Assembly: GCA_904066235.2 (NCBI GenBank)
Contig: CAJFCV020000001.1
Coordinates: forward strand, 2,418,001-2,482,000
DNA from: Bursaphelenchus xylophilus
Lineage: Eukaryota; Nematoda; Chromadorea; Rhabditida; Aphelenchoididae
Reading direction: 5' to 3'
DNA: 64,000 nt
In this document: one piece after another, positions 20,204 to 37,910 of the stretch
How positions within the stretch are numbered: the first letter of the stretch is position 1
Layout: each line of letters begins with the position of its first letter
Translations under genes and position numbers: made by a program
Notes under the pieces: model-generated
Seen by the model: the letters and a program-made list of their open reading frames with translations, nothing else
Told to the model about the DNA's origin: nothing
Databases searched by the model: none

Positions 20204-22407
20204 ATGTCGACCCTGGTCGCGGAATTGGTCCGTCAGGGGAAAGCGCCGGATCTGACGAAGCCACGATGGGATCAGAAGACCTTCGAGGGACGTCTGAAGC
20301 ACTTCTTCACCACAACCAACCCACTCAACTTGTTTACAAGCGAGCAGAAACTCAATGAATGCCAGAAAATCGTCAATGACTACGTGTAAGTTCATATGCG
20401 AATTGCTCGAGGCTAGATGTTGGAATTTTAATGAAATTTGGCCCACATGTTTTTTATAGACCAGAAACTAATTGCTGAAAATTTCAGCTTTTGATTTGCA
20501 GGCAGCGCCAGGAAATTTAACAAAACTTTTGGCGCGAGAGAGTATGCGGAATGAAGAGAGCGGTCAGAAAAAAGCCATTTTTAAGTGTATCTTTGCCGAT
20601 TTCGCTCGGAAAAAACTGATTTTTCGTAGAAATATTGTATTCAGCATGACAAACAATATGCCAATTTTTCATTTTGAAAATAAAACTGATTGTCAGCGTG
20701 TTTTACCTTGTTTTTTTCAGAAAACACAAGAATTACCCTCCGAACATGACCGTTGATGAATTGTGGAGGGCCAAACATCTTTATGACTCGGCTTTTCATC
20801 CCACAACTGGAGAGAAAATGTTCGTTTTGGGGAGAATGAGCAGCCAGGTACCTTGCAATATGACGATTACCGGTGGAATGCTCACTTTTTATAGGTAATT
20901 AAAAAAAATTTAAGTATTTTTTTGAATTTTTTAAATTTTTTTTTTTGATTTTTTGGGTTTTTTTATTTTTTTCGATTTTTATTAAAAATTTTTTTTTTGT
21001 TTTGGATTTTTTATTTTTTTAATTAAACAAAAATTTTTTGATTTTTTGTCTTTTTTTAATCATCAAATTTCCAGATCCACCCCAGCCGTAATCTTTTGGC
21101 AATGGATCAACCAGTCGTATAATGCCATGGTAAATTTTGCCAATCAATCCGGAAAATCGAAGGAGACTTCGCAGCGGCTTTGGTTTGCATATTTTTGCGC
21201 GACTTCCAGTGCCGTTACAGCGGCATTGGGACTAAATGCGGCCACAAAAAAACTTCCACCTCTGGCTCAAAGATTGGTCCCGTTTTGCGCTGTGGCCGTC
21301 GCTAATATGATCAATATCCCGATTATTCGGTGGAAGTAGGGGCTTTGGATTTTTTATTTAGTTTTTTTTTGATATTGTTTATAGTTTTTATTTTTTAATA
21401 TTTTTTTTTTGATTTTTCCAATTTTTATTTTTTTTTAAATATTTTTAATATTTTTTTATTTTTACAATTTTTATTTTTTTTTAATATTTTTAATATTTTT
21501 TTATTTTTACAATTTTTATTTTTTTTTTAATATTTTTAATATTTTTTTATTTTTACAATTTTTATTTTTTTTTAAATATTTTTAATATTTTTTTTTGATT
21601 TTTCCAATTTTTATTTATTTTTTTATTTTTTATATTTTTTTCCAATTTTTATTTTTTTTAAATATTTTTAATATTATTTTTTAATTTATTAAATTTTTTT
21701 AGTGAGCTGGCCGATGGAATTGAGCTATTCGGCGCTGAAGGTAATCGCATAGCAAAGAGTAAAAGAGTGGCTCCTCGAGCCATCCCTGAAGTCATTGTAA
21801 GCCGAATTTTTATGGCCATTCCTTTCATGGTCTCGGCCCCAATCGTGATGGAAAGACTGGTCAAGACCAAGTTTTATCAGGTAAAAATGATTTTTTTATT
21901 ATTTTTTTTTTTTTTTTTTTGAAACTTTATTATTTTTCGGATTTCAAAAAAAATCAGAAATTCCGAAAAAATCAAAAAAAAATTTTTTTTTTATTTTTTT
22001 CGATTTTTAAAAAATTATTTTTTTTCCCAAAAAATTTTAAAAATCCAAAAAAATCAGAAAATCCGAAAAAATCTAAAAAAATTTTTTTTTTTATTTTTTT
22101 CGATTTTTAAAAAATTATTTTTTTCCCAAAAAAATTTTAAAAATCCGAAAAAATCAGAAAAATCAAAACAAAAAATATTTTTTATTTTTTCAATTTTTAC
22201 TAATTTTTTCAGAAACGCCCTTGGATCGCAGCCCCATTCCAAATCTGCTTTGCCGGATTGATGCTGACGTTCGCCACGCCCATTGGATGCGCCTTTTTCC
22301 CGCAACAAAGCCAAATTCTCGTCAAGAAATTGGAGCCGGAGGTGCGAGACGCCATTTTTAATCTGCGGAACGCGCCAACTGTAGTCTACTACAACAAGGG
22401 ACTGTGA
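20204..22407 (+). CDS. sfxn: Sideroflexin (mitochondrial amino-acid carrier)
   Basis: Five exons, 20204-20385, 20721-20894, 21075-21335, 21703-21880 and 22213-22407, join in phase to 329 residues, the usual sideroflexin length. Family signatures in order: [20 protein letters not shown] at the N-terminus, [68 protein letters not shown], then a C-terminal part with [19 protein letters not shown] and [12 protein letters not shown]. Sideroflexins sit in the mitochondrial inner membrane with about five helices; SFXN1-type members carry serine for one-carbon metabolism. Which paralogue (1/3 or 2 type) this is cannot be settled by eye. The ATG follows an acceptor-like tattttaggtcag by only a few bases. 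Introns 3 and 4 are extremely T-rich and contain tandem repeats. An AATAAA lies about 160 bp past the stop. Confidence 0.94.
21400..21690. repeat. T-rich tandem repeat in sideroflexin intron 3
   Basis: A unit of roughly 40-45 bp built from 'ttttaatatttttttatttt' and TACAATTTTTATTTTTTTT repeats about five times with small changes. A second set of longer direct repeats (GATTTTTAAAAAATTATTTT units) occupies 21.95-22.17 kb in the next intron. Confidence 0.75.
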
Positions 22408-22556
22408 AAATAAGCTTGATCTCAAAATTTGGCGATTAAATTATAATAGAAATATTTATTCGACTATAGGAAAGGAATACGGTAATTATACAGTAACCGG
22501 TATATAGAGAAAAAAAAATTTTTTCTAAAATGCTGTAAATATCCTACAAGTTGATT

Positions 22557-28421
<5,865 letters not shown>

Positions 28422-29272
28422 AATTCACTGATGAGCACACGAAACTTTCCCCTTCCACGGTTCACTCTATCATCGTTGAATTCGACGTTCCCTTCGCCTT
28501 AAGTTTATGGACTCCTCGAGGGGAATTACAGCGTTTTAATCGAATTTACACGCGCCAACCTGAGCGGCTGATTGATTATCACAACAAAAAACAGACGTTT
28601 CTCGATCCGTTTCGAAGGAAAACCGTCAATTCCGAATGCGTTTTTCCGGGGACGGAAGCGGAAAATAAAAAGAAAAAAGGGGAAATTTCGAGAGCTGCGC
28701 CCGCGCCTTTGCCAAGTGCGCTTGGCAACGAAACGGGGAAGCGGAAAGGACAAGCGGGTGGAAAGAGCGCTCTCTTGAACGTAATATCAGTCTGTCGGGA
28801 AAATAATGAGCAGTCTGTCGCATCGAAAATCGCATCACAAAATGAATTGTGTCGCGACAAAATCAAATTTCTTCATTTCAGTGACACGATCGGCCCAACG
28901 ACATTGTACCCATTATTTTCCCGACAATACAAAAAAGACAGTTTGTGGGGCCGGGCTACAAGTCACTCACGGCTGACTTTTTTTGGGGCCGCGCTCCGCG
29001 ACGAAAGCCGTCCCTTAACGATGTCTACGATCGACACAGCGCCATTGTGCTCATTATTATCCCGACAGATTGATAATGAATCATCTGAGGCCCTTTTAGG
29101 CTAGTTTTTCACTTCAGACGCGACAAATCCACATTATTTTCCCGACAGACTGATATTGCACACCGGCTCAAAACATGAGGCGCCTACAGTCAGATCTTTG
29201 TACATAAAATCCCGAGGGCGTAAAAAGATTATTTGTTAAAACATTGACCCTTTCACCTCTGAAATCCTTCGT

Positions 29273-29424
29273 TATCAGTCTGTCGGGAAAATAAGGGCGG
29301 GTCGTCCCGCTTTGGAACCCATCATCGCTTTGCGATAGCTAGCCGCGGTTGGAAATTTGGTGCGCCCCCACACCGAAAACATTTTGCTGCGACGACCCGC
29401 TGTTATTTTCCCGACAGACTGATA
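29273..29424. mobile_element. Family A MITE, complete copy
   Basis: Ends TATCAGTCTGTCGGGAAAAT and 'attttcccgacagactgata'. The inner subtype is 'gcgggtcgtcccgctttgg', paired with 'gcgacgacccgctgtt' at the other end. Confidence 0.85.
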
Positions 29425-29948
29425 TAAACTGGTTTTGCAGTACGAAAGTCGATCACGCACAGTAGTTGCACTTTACTTACAAAACGCATCGTAAATAAGG
29501 TGTCTGAAAGGAAGCCTTTTTAGAAATCAGTCTTTTATATTCTCACGTTTCATCATCCACAATTAAAATTGTTTTGATCTTGTTTGTTTACTTTTTACAG
29601 CATGCGTAAAGCAGTGATCAAATGAAAGTTTTCAAAGGCAAATACAGTCGAAACTCTGTGCAACGAATTGCAAGTGACAAAAAATTGTAAATCTTTTTAG
29701 AAAGATTTTGTTATAGCAAAGTTAATTTTGGTTTACAATTATCAATCTGTCGCTGCGCCAATCGTACCGCGATATATCGCTGCATTGAAAAGCAATTTGA
29801 TTTTGCCGCGACACGTTTCATTTTTTCAGCGGCGATGAGATTTTCGAATCGGCAGAGTACTCATTATTTTCCCGACAGACTGATAATTACTCTGGAATTG
29901 TTCGTTACAGTCAGATTTCGTTGTACGGGGGTTCGTTTTACAGAAGTT

Positions 29949-30085
29949 ACGAGGAGGACCAAAAAGTCTTGGCATGAAAGTTTATGCACGATGAGTTGGC
30001 GTCGCGAAGTAGCTTGAAACAACTGGGACGGTGCGAATTTTCCGCGGTGCGTCTTGCAAACATGTCAAGACTTTTTGGGCCTCCT
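29949..30085. mobile_element. Short inverted-terminal element (CCAAAAAGTCTTG)
   Basis: Inverted ends 'aggaggaccaaaaagtcttg' and 'caagactttttgggcctcct', 137 bp apart. Related ends occur near 16.73-16.76 kb (ATGTCAAGACTTTTTGGCCC) and near 46.23 kb (GGGCCAAAAAGTCTTGAG). Confidence 0.65.
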
Positions 30086-30580
30086 AATAATCCCTGTGCA
30101 CTTACACTGTAAGGAGTTACAATTTTTTTGTCCGTATACTGTAAAACCTCGGAAAAAATGCAGAACATGATCGGCAAATGTCTTCATGGTGCGATCAAAT
30201 CATACGAGTTCTTGCACCGATGAGTACGCCAACATGAACGTATTGTTTTCATTTCAGCCACGCTATTGGCTTTTCCCGACAGGCTAATATTTTTTCCTAT
30301 AAAAAACCCCATATTACGAGTAATTTTTTGTTTTCTTGCAATTCGCTCTGTAGCGTTTCGACCCTTTTGAGCCTTACAAAGTCACAACCTTTCCTCATAA
30401 TCCATAAGTATCATATCTTCTGCGATTTTTTCCACTCCCTCAGCCAGCTTATTTTGCCATATCAAGGGGCGTGAATTTGCTCAAAAAGTTACGGTTTAAT
30501 CTTCTTTTCCCCCATTAAACCCACGACAAATTGCAATCTCTTGAAAGTCATAGCGTTTAGCATTCGAATGATGACTATTC

Positions 30581-33500
30581 ATGCTTCACCTTCTAGTTTT
30601 TATGAGCGTTGCACTTGTTTCGAGGGAGATACGACCGCCGAAGGTTTACAAATTCGATGTGGATATAACCAGCTTTACATGTGCGTTCATTTATGGCTTT
30701 ATGGGTAAAATTTTCGATAAATTTATTGCTTATATTATACTTTCAGTGAAGAACTTTCGAATCGGGACACATCAACAAGAACTGGAGGTGTCGATTTCCC
30801 TGAACAATCCTGATATTGTGATATTGGACAGCTTATGTAAAAGGACTTATGGAGATTGTCCACGGTACTGCGATCATCGTAGGTTTTCGTATATAACATG
30901 AGACTGTGAAAAGTCTTGATTTCTTGGTGGAATTGTTTTCATATATACCTAACATAAACTAGGCCAATACTTTTTATGTTAAAATTCATAAAATTTGCCG
31001 GTCCTAGCCCCTAAAAATCTCGGTTGATTATGCAGAATGCAAGCTAGCAATCTCGCGTACGTCTTACATTAGAATAATTTGAAAGAACTTTTAGGCTCAT
31101 AACTTTACAATGGGCATCTTTTTTTCAGCCACTCTCTGTAAAATCTACTGTAACCCGATCTGCTGCACGTCAACATCACTAAGATTACGACAATGCAACC
31201 GGTTCTCCGGCCAGTATAAGCACAAGTCCACCCGGTTTCAAGTTCTTCGCGAGTTTTGGAAGAGCTATGCCGACGACTCGGTGGGAGTGTACGCAAGAGA
31301 TGTCATGTTTCTGACCGCAAACAATGGCGACGTCTTAAAGTTGGAACACCAAACTTTCGCGCTAAGTGTTGTGATCTCCCTCGTCAATTTGATTGCGCAG
31401 GACATATTTGTTCCAATGTATGTGGGAGACTATATATTATGTCGGGAAAATAATGTAGATGTGTCGCAGTAAAATATTGTCTCGCCTCGTCGCAGTAGTG
31501 CTCCAAATCGTTTGCTGCTAGCCATCGCAAAGCGATGATGGGCGATTCCAATGCGCAAAAAATCCGCATTATTTTCCCGACAGACTAATGTATGTAATCG
31601 TGGGCGTACCTACGTACTAGTCGTTCCAGGAAGTGCGTAGACTTTTTTCGCGGCGCCCAAAATTCACGCCGGCTCCGTTGAGAAAAGCTTGCGTCGCTGC
31701 GATATAGCACTTGCAGAAGGTCAAACAAATGCCGCTAAAAAGGAGTTTTGTGCACGGTGCGGCCCATGCCAAAAAAGTCTACGCACTTTCTGAAACGACT
31801 AGCTGTGACTTTGTAAGCCCAAATCGAATGTTTTTCAGGTATATTCTTGGTCTCGGCCGAACTGCAGACAAGGAATCTTTTGTGGAGCAGCTCTATTACA
31901 ACAACCATATTCCTCTGCCCGTAGTTACACTCACATATGACGGAATGGCCCCTGGGACGCATCAATTCGTATTCGGAGAGTACCACAATGACTATTGTGG
32001 GGAGTGGAGTCGTTTCGACTTGGTGAGCGAAACTGAATGGATGATCGATGCCGAAGGCGTGGCCTTCTTTGATTATCAATATCAGGGAAGGTTTAGAGTA
32101 AGTATACAGTAATTGAGGGTTCAACTTTTTGTTTCTGTGAGACAACAGATACTATCAGTTTGTCGGGAAAATAATGGGTACTCTGTCGCATAGCTGTCTA
32201 GAAAATGATCTGTATCGAGGTAAAATCAAATTGCTTTTGAATGCAGCGACACGATTGGCGCAGCGACATTGTGCACATTATTTTCCCGACAGACTGATAA
32301 CCGCTGCAAAAAGTCCTTGGAAGTTCTCGCGGCCCCAGCAATTCTGCTCAGACCACGACATTTTACGTCGCGTTGAATTATCGCTGTATTTTCATAAGAT
32401 GCACGGGCAACTCGAAGCCCATTTTTTTCGATTGAAAAGCAAACGACAGAAAAGAATTTTTCGTGGGATTTTCCGAAAGAAAAATCTTTTTCTCGGAATT
32501 ATTTTTTTTTGTCAATTTTGACACTTCGTTTTGACGAAACTCCAAAATGGGCGGGGAACATTTTTTTCTATCGGTCTGTCGGGAAAAAAACGGCGGATCG
32601 TCGCGCCTCCGAATCGCCCATCATCGCTTTGCGACTGCAAGCCGCGGCTTGGGATTTGGTGCGCGACAGCGGCGAGGCGAGACATTTTGATGCGACGATC
32701 CGCCGTTATTTTTCCGACAGACTGATATTTCGGGTTGCCGTGCGATGCGATTTTCGATGCGACAGAGTGCTCATTATTTTCCCGACAGACTGATAGTATT
32801 ATGTTTTCATAAAGTGCATGGACATTTTTTCGTTCTTGCACAGTGCCTCTTGAATGTTTTTTCATCTTTGTCGCCAACGCACAGTGCATCTTCCCTTTGC
32901 GCATCGTGCAAACCTCAAAAAAGCGGTTTTCACCGTTTTCACCGTGCAAGTTCTTCAGCAGAACCTCGACGACGCAGTTGGAAAACGCTTACGTCGCAAC
33001 GATGTTTCGCTGCACGGTGCGAAATCAAAAAGGAGAGTGAAATGCACGGTGCAGGAAGGGGTTTTTTATTCGCGGTGAGGAGCGCGACAAATGTCCATGC
33101 ACTTTATGAAAATGCTATTATAAAATTTTACCTCCATTTTCAGATAGCAATATCTGAAAGCCCCATTCTTCGGATGCCTCGGCATGTTCTGCAATCCTTC
33201 ATAGATCGGGGCTTATTAGTCGTCAAAAGCGGATACGAAATCAGGTATTACGTCAAGCTAGATCCAACGCAAAACTTCGACTACGGTAGAAATCAAGTCG
33301 CTTTGCCGCATGTAAAAAATGCGTTTCGTGACAAATATAAATCGGGTATGGAGAATATATTGGGTCGTACGGTAATATGTGCCTTTGAGCCGCTTAATCT
33401 TGCCCGTCCTGCCTTATCAGCCCCTGAGCGCTGTCCTCGAACCATTGCATTATGTATCCTTTGTGTTTTTGTATGACACAAAGGATGACTAATGCTTTTT

Positions 33501-33691
33501 CAGCTGGACAACAATCGAGGGTGTGGCGGTGCTTGTTTGTTGTCCGATTCCACCTTCGGATAGAAAAGAAATCCAACGAGATGGCTAGTGGTTTTGCGGT
33601 GGTCTCCTCTGTCGATTACCTTGCGCAACTCTTTCTACCTGAAATTACTCGGCCTTCCAAGCGGAAGGTTGCGTATGTGGATGTCGGGTAA
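30581..33691 (+). CDS. Secreted pepsin-fold pseudoprotease, paralogue A
   Basis: Six exons, 30581-30680, 30747-30878, 31129-31417, 31839-32097, 33144-33285 and 33504-33691, join in phase to 369 residues. A signal peptide (MLHLLVFMSVALVSREI) is followed by the A1 aspartic-protease framework. The N-lobe strand reads FRIGTHQQELEVSISLNNPD, where pepsins have IGTPxQ...DTGSS. The equivalent of the flap region is DDSVGVYARDVMFL. The hinge-side motif ILGLGR is well kept. The second-lobe active-site strand reads ISESPILRMP, where pepsins have DTGTSLLTGP. Both catalytic aspartates are therefore absent. Cysteine-rich inserts (CPRYCDH; CKIYCNPICC) match the paralogues. The C-terminus is diverged and is split by an extra intron; the last exon ends PSKRKVAYVDVG, fitting the final beta-strand. 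Introns carry family A and D elements. The last two exons are the least certain. Confidence 0.75.
31430..31588. mobile_element. Family A MITE in paralogue A intron 3
   Basis: Left end shortened to 'tattatgtcgggaaaataatg' with the AGTCT lost. The right end 'attttcccgacagacta' is nearly intact. Confidence 0.75.
31618..31802. mobile_element. Family D-related element in paralogue A intron 3
   Basis: Inverted ends 'tagtcgttccaggaagtgcg' and 'cgcactttctgaaacgacta'. The inside has GTGCACGGTGCGG. It lies just upstream of exon 4. Confidence 0.7.
32153..32299. mobile_element. Family A MITE in paralogue A intron 4
   Basis: Ends TATCAGTTTGTCGGGAAAAT and 'attttcccgacagactgata'. Confidence 0.85.
32569..32794. 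mobile_element. Family A MITE plus right half of a second
   Basis: A complete GC-rich-subtype copy, 32569-32727 (inside CGGCGGATCGTCGCGCCTC and inverse), is followed by a right-half copy ending 'attttcccgacagactgata' at 32794. The complete copy is very like the inner one at 16142-16297. Confidence 0.8.
32798..33121. mobile_element. Family D element, complete copy
   Basis: Inverted ends 'ttttcataaagtgcatggac' and 'gtccatgcactttatgaaaa'. The inside contains many GCACAGTGC/GCACGGTGC motifs. It ends about 20 bp before exon 5 of paralogue A. Partial copies lie near 24.0-24.2, 46.67-46.73 and 56.2-56.35 kb. Confidence 0.8.
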
Positions 33692-34314
33692 TCGAAAGAT
33701 GTCGTTACCCTTTGATATGAACACGAGAATAAAAGTAAATCAACTCGATTATAAAACTTTATGAAGAGATTAACAAATACAATAAAACACAATTACTCAA
33801 CACCAACAACACAATACGATAACTTGAATAACACAACTCAACAACTACAACTCAACATATATCATATATAAAATAGATTGGGATTTCTGGGATAAGAAAA
33901 GTACAGTGTCTTGATTCAGGCACTTCGCTTCAGGATCATTCCATCGAACATTCGGGAAATTGGGGTGAAATGGCTAGGGTAACAGTTGACACACCGGGAC
34001 TTCTCTTCTCCATCATTTACATCAGTTGAAATAATATTGAAACTCCAGTTCCTTTGGAATCTGACATTGTGACGTCTCTTCGAACACATTTGTATGTTAC
34101 GTTAGATTTTTTCCCCTTTCTGCCGGAAATTACTAGCTTGGTCCGCAGGCGAACGCTGGTCGGTCCGGCTTTGTGTGAAGTTCGAGAAAATTTGATGGGC
34201 TGGATAATACGCATACAGCTCGAAGCAAACTTTATTCGATAATGCAATTCTTGCAACGCTGTGAACACGTAATAAAATCAAAATAATTTATCTTATTTAC
34301 AAGGTTCAGTATTT
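33692..34314. other. Interval between convergent pseudoprotease paralogues A and B
   Basis: AT-rich, with runs of 'aacacaac'-type simple sequence at 33.77-33.86 kb. The part near 34.2-34.28 kb ('tacgtgttcacagcg' on the minus strand) matches the 3' flank of the fragment at 37.2 kb, so it is a duplicated paralogue flank. No gene seen. Confidence 0.5.
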
Positions 34315-36210
34315 CTAACACTCAATATCACGCTTCCTTCTCGCAAATCCAATCCGCTTCTCCCCATAATCCAGCGCAAGACCGTATTCGGAGAAGAGGC
34401 CATTGCTCAAAATCCATCTCACATCATCAGGATTTGGTTGCAACGTCTCGATTTCTACAGACCAAAAGTATGGCAGGACGTTTATCACAGTGCTTGTGTT
34501 GAGATCAATGGAAAACGCGTCGGTCATTTTCCACTGGAACTTGAACGGAATTTTTTTTAAGAATCTGTACTCGGTAAACCTGTGATTTTTAAGGATATTT
34601 TCCTCCAGAAGATACATTAAAAGATCATGAGGAACGTAGAGAATGTTCGACTCCGAAAACATCATCTGAAGCTTTAAGATGGAATTGAATAGATACTAAA
34701 AGGCAGGGCCAAAAAGCCTCGTGAAGTGGCTTTGTGCGACAAGCAATCCGACTCGAGGAGATTTTGAGGCTAAAGCCTGGCATGGTTTGGGGCCGCGCCG
34801 GCTCGATACTGGCCGAACCTAAATAAACCAATAAACACCGTCGGGTTGCCGTGCGTGCCCTTTTGCCACATTAGTCCGCGCGCTCACACATTAAACTCAC
34901 TCGATGTTTCCGGTGTACCTCGTAGTCAAAAACTACAGCGGATCGAACGTCTACCATGTATTCCAGAGTCCCCTCAACAAGAGGAACAAAATGATGTTCT
35001 TCTTTAAGGCAGTCTGTACATAGGCCTCCAAAATGCATGCGGAGAAAACCATAATGTGACGAGGGGCATATTGAAAGTACTGGCGTTGAGATCAAGCCGC
35101 TTTTGTGAAGATCCTCCACAAAAGAAGAGCCGTCGGCTCGTCGACGAAGGCCGATAACATTATGAGCTCTGCAAACATAAAGTCTTTCTTTTTTAGTTGC
35201 ACTCACACATTTAATAAGTATAAAAAGGAAAAACTACTGACACTTACATAAGCGCATTCTCTCGTTCTGCAGCCCAGTTAAATGAGCCCAGGGTTCTCAG
35301 TGCGAATGTGTAGTCCTCAAGAACGAGTTGTCCGCGCATCATTTTCAGGTCCATCTTTTCTTTGGCATAGACTCCGACAGAGTCATCAGAAACCGCATAC
35401 CAAAACAGAGGTTGAATATTGAGGGATGTGGAATTGTAGTCGTAAACATTGGGAAAGTCCCAATTGCATTGCTTAACAATGCTGGCCTTGGAAAAGCAGC
35501 ACGTCGGGTCGCAGTATAATTGACAGAATTCAGCTGTAATCGACGCAGGATTTTGACTAACAGGGGAAGTACTCAAAATGCGACACTCAGATTTATGATA
35601 AAAATCCCATGTGCAACGCTCGGACTTACAACTTCGCATACAAGTCAATTTTATGCGCATAGGTCGCATATCAATTCCTACAGGTTTTAGCTCGCGCTTT
35701 CCAGTGGCCGCCGAAATATTCAACGATTTTTACGGCCGAGAGAGTACGCGAAATGCGGAGAGCGATCCTTTATGGCCATACCTTTGCCAGTTTCGATCGG
35801 AAAAAATAATTTTTACTAAGAACATTATCCTTTACAGTAGAAACAGGTGAGAAGCTTTTCGAGCCAAAATGCGACAAAAAACCGTCATCTGTTTGCCAAC
35901 TTCCGACCCAATAATCTCGGTTGTTTCCGACAACTGCCTTGCATGTATTCAAAAAAATTATCCAAAGTAACCCTAGTTTCATCAAAGTCTGAGTGTTGCA
36001 CTTCAACCAGCAAGTAAGTAAGTATGACCTTACTTACTTGCTTTGTAAGTAAGGTCTTTGTTTTTATGCAAGACCTACGGCGGTTGCAATAGTTTGGGCA
36101 TTTGCTGCTCAGTCTGGAGCAATCCACAGATGTAAGTACAATGTCGGGGTTATTAAAGACAAATCGCGATGGCCATTGTTGTGGGGGCGTTCCGACGTGG
36201 AAACCTTGAA
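34315..36210 (-). CDS. Secreted pepsin-fold pseudoprotease, paralogue B (signal exon not found)
   Basis: Minus-strand exons 36210-36079 (132 nt), 35533-35248, 35168-34901 and 34665-34315 join in phase and end at a stop. The upstream signal-peptide exon was not identified. N-lobe: FHVGTPPQQWPSRFVFNNPD, so the catalytic DTG is replaced. Cys motifs CPNYCNR and FCQLYCDPTCC. The flap-like region is DDSVGVYAKEKMDL. The mid region has VIGLRRRADGSSFVEDLHKS, where pepsins have the ILGLG segment. C-lobe: FSESNILYVPHDLL replaces DTGTS...GP. The last strands WILSNGLFSEYGLALDY and KRIGFARR closely follow the pepsin pattern WILGDVF...FD...VGLA. Exon 2 has exactly the same length as in paralogues A, C and D. 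The last intron holds a repeat with a GGGCCAAAAAG motif. Orientation is opposite to the other three. Confidence 0.75.
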
Positions 36211-37204
36211 CTGAAAAAACATGGTCGTTGCACTTTAGGAATTTAGTTTACATCCAAAATTGCTGAGAAAAGTTACGATTATTTAAATGATTAATTTTCA
36301 TATTTCAAAAGATTTTTTCTGTGTCTAATGCATGCAAAAATGATGAATAATCGGTTTTTCAGCCTCAAATGAGGAGTAGGCTTCGAATTTTAACAATTAG
36401 GCTTATTGAAATTTGAAATATAAAAAAATGAAAATCCAAATTTTTGGGTGGTCAATTTCCGTAGACACGTTTGCAACCGTGTCGAATCAGATTTTGGAGT
36501 TTTTGGTGTCATTCGAACCGTCAAGAATTCTAGTTTCGATATGTGAAATAAAATCACTGGAAATTTATTCAAATTTTTTAAGAAAAGTTATGATTATTAA
36601 AATTAAGGGCAAAATCTTATGCTTTCCGATGAGCTAGGACCTGGATGAAAATTACAAAAATAGGTTTTGGAACACGGCAAAGATGATGGTGAAGACCGCT
36701 TGTCTCTACGATGCGTGCTTTCAGAGATACTGAAAATGGACCTCCACTACAGTACGCCCAGCTACAGTTTTTCGAATTTTTTGTGAAATCGTAGTAAGGG
36801 TTCATAGACAACTAACATTCGAAAAATTGAATAGCGACATCAGTATAGAAGCTCGCCGAACCGTTGGTTGTTGCGCAGCAGAGGGAAATTACGCAGCAGC
36901 AGAGAAGAATAAGAAGGTTGTCCGAAAACATAAGTAAGACCACATAAAGGAATGATTGAGGAGAAGGGCTAGTGCAACAATGGCTGATAAGGGATGGCGG
37001 ACAAGATTAAGCGGATTAAAAGTTTGCATCTTTTACAAGGAAGGATTACAAGAGCGACGAACGCATTTTTTAAAACTTATCAAGTCATGCCAAACTTTGC
37101 CAGTTTTTTAAAACTGTTTCCACATTTCAGAAGGCCAGAAACTTTCCAAGACATAGTTTTTTTATGTTGTACTAGAGTAAAAGAGCTTGGCTCTTTTTGT
37201 TTTT
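36211..37204. other. Upstream region of paralogue B, without supported gene
   Basis: A short direct/inverted run of GTAAGTAAG/CTTACTTAC lies just downstream at 36.01-36.06 kb, inside intron 2 of paralogue B. The signal exon of paralogue B should be here. A minus-strand frame near 36.62-36.81 kb (YYDFTKNSKNCSWAYC) could be an exon of something but fits no phase. Confidence 0.4.
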
Positions 37205-37287
37205 TGAGTAACAGCCTCTTCCACGAATACGACGTTGCGCTGGATTATGGGAAGAATCGGATTGGATTTGCGAGAAGGAAATGTTAA
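37205..37287 (+). pseudogene. C-terminal fragment of a fifth pseudoprotease copy
   Basis: The frame encodes LSNSLFHEYDVALDY and RIGFARRKC before TAA, almost the same as the last 27 residues of paralogues B and C. Sequence upstream is unrelated, so only the end of the last exon survives. Its 3' flank ('ttacgtgttcac' and 'cttgcttcgaactgtat') matches the 3' flank of paralogue B in inverted orientation. This indicates an inverted duplication followed by decay. Confidence 0.8.
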
Positions 37288-37910
37288 GATTACTGAAGCT
37301 TGTCAATAAGATATATGATCAATTTCGACTTTGTTACGTGTTCACGGTGATGAGACTATATTATTGAATAGAACTTGCTTCGAACTGTATAAATATCGTT
37401 CACCTACAAAGGACGGCTTCCGAGAGCGACACTCAAACTTTCTCGAAACTTTGCGCGCGGGGCATGCCCCGAATATCAATTCCTGGAAGTTCTAGCCCAC
37501 GATTTCCAGGCGCCGACGAGAAATTCAACAATCTTTGTGTGTCCGAAGGAGTACGCGAAACGGTCGCAAATAAAAACACTTTTTGGCGTTATCCTCGCTA
37601 GTCCCTCACGGAAGAAATTGATTTTTTGTGGAAACGTTACCCTGCCCGATAAAAATAGGTATGATAATTGTCATGCCAAAACTTGTAAAAGGCAATAAAA
37701 TCGAAATGTAAATCGACAAGACGATCTTACTCCCCGATTCCTTCCGTCATTCATTTGTGAGCGTGTCTTTGTGACAAATAAAATATTATGTAATCTACTT
37801 TAGAAACGTTCATTCACGACCAAACTTTTAATCCGCTTCGTCAAGTCCGCCGTCGCTTATCAGCCTTTGACGCACTGGTCCTTCTCCTCAATGATTTCAT
37901 TCCGTTACTT

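Larger units (their letters stand above)
28422..30580. other. Intergenic repeat-rich stretch
   Basis: No supported gene. Family A ends occur at 28785-28925, 29052-29075 and 29117-29154 (right ends), 29273-29424 (complete, GC-rich subtype) and 29740-29884 (nearly complete). A short element with inverted ends lies at about 29949-30085. GC-rich 28.6-28.75 kb, next to the trehalase start, is a candidate promoter-side region but shows no recognisable motif. Confidence 0.55.

Noticed and set aside
36617..36811. Minus-strand frame tested as signal exon of paralogue B
   Set aside because: No signal peptide and wrong phase for exon 2.
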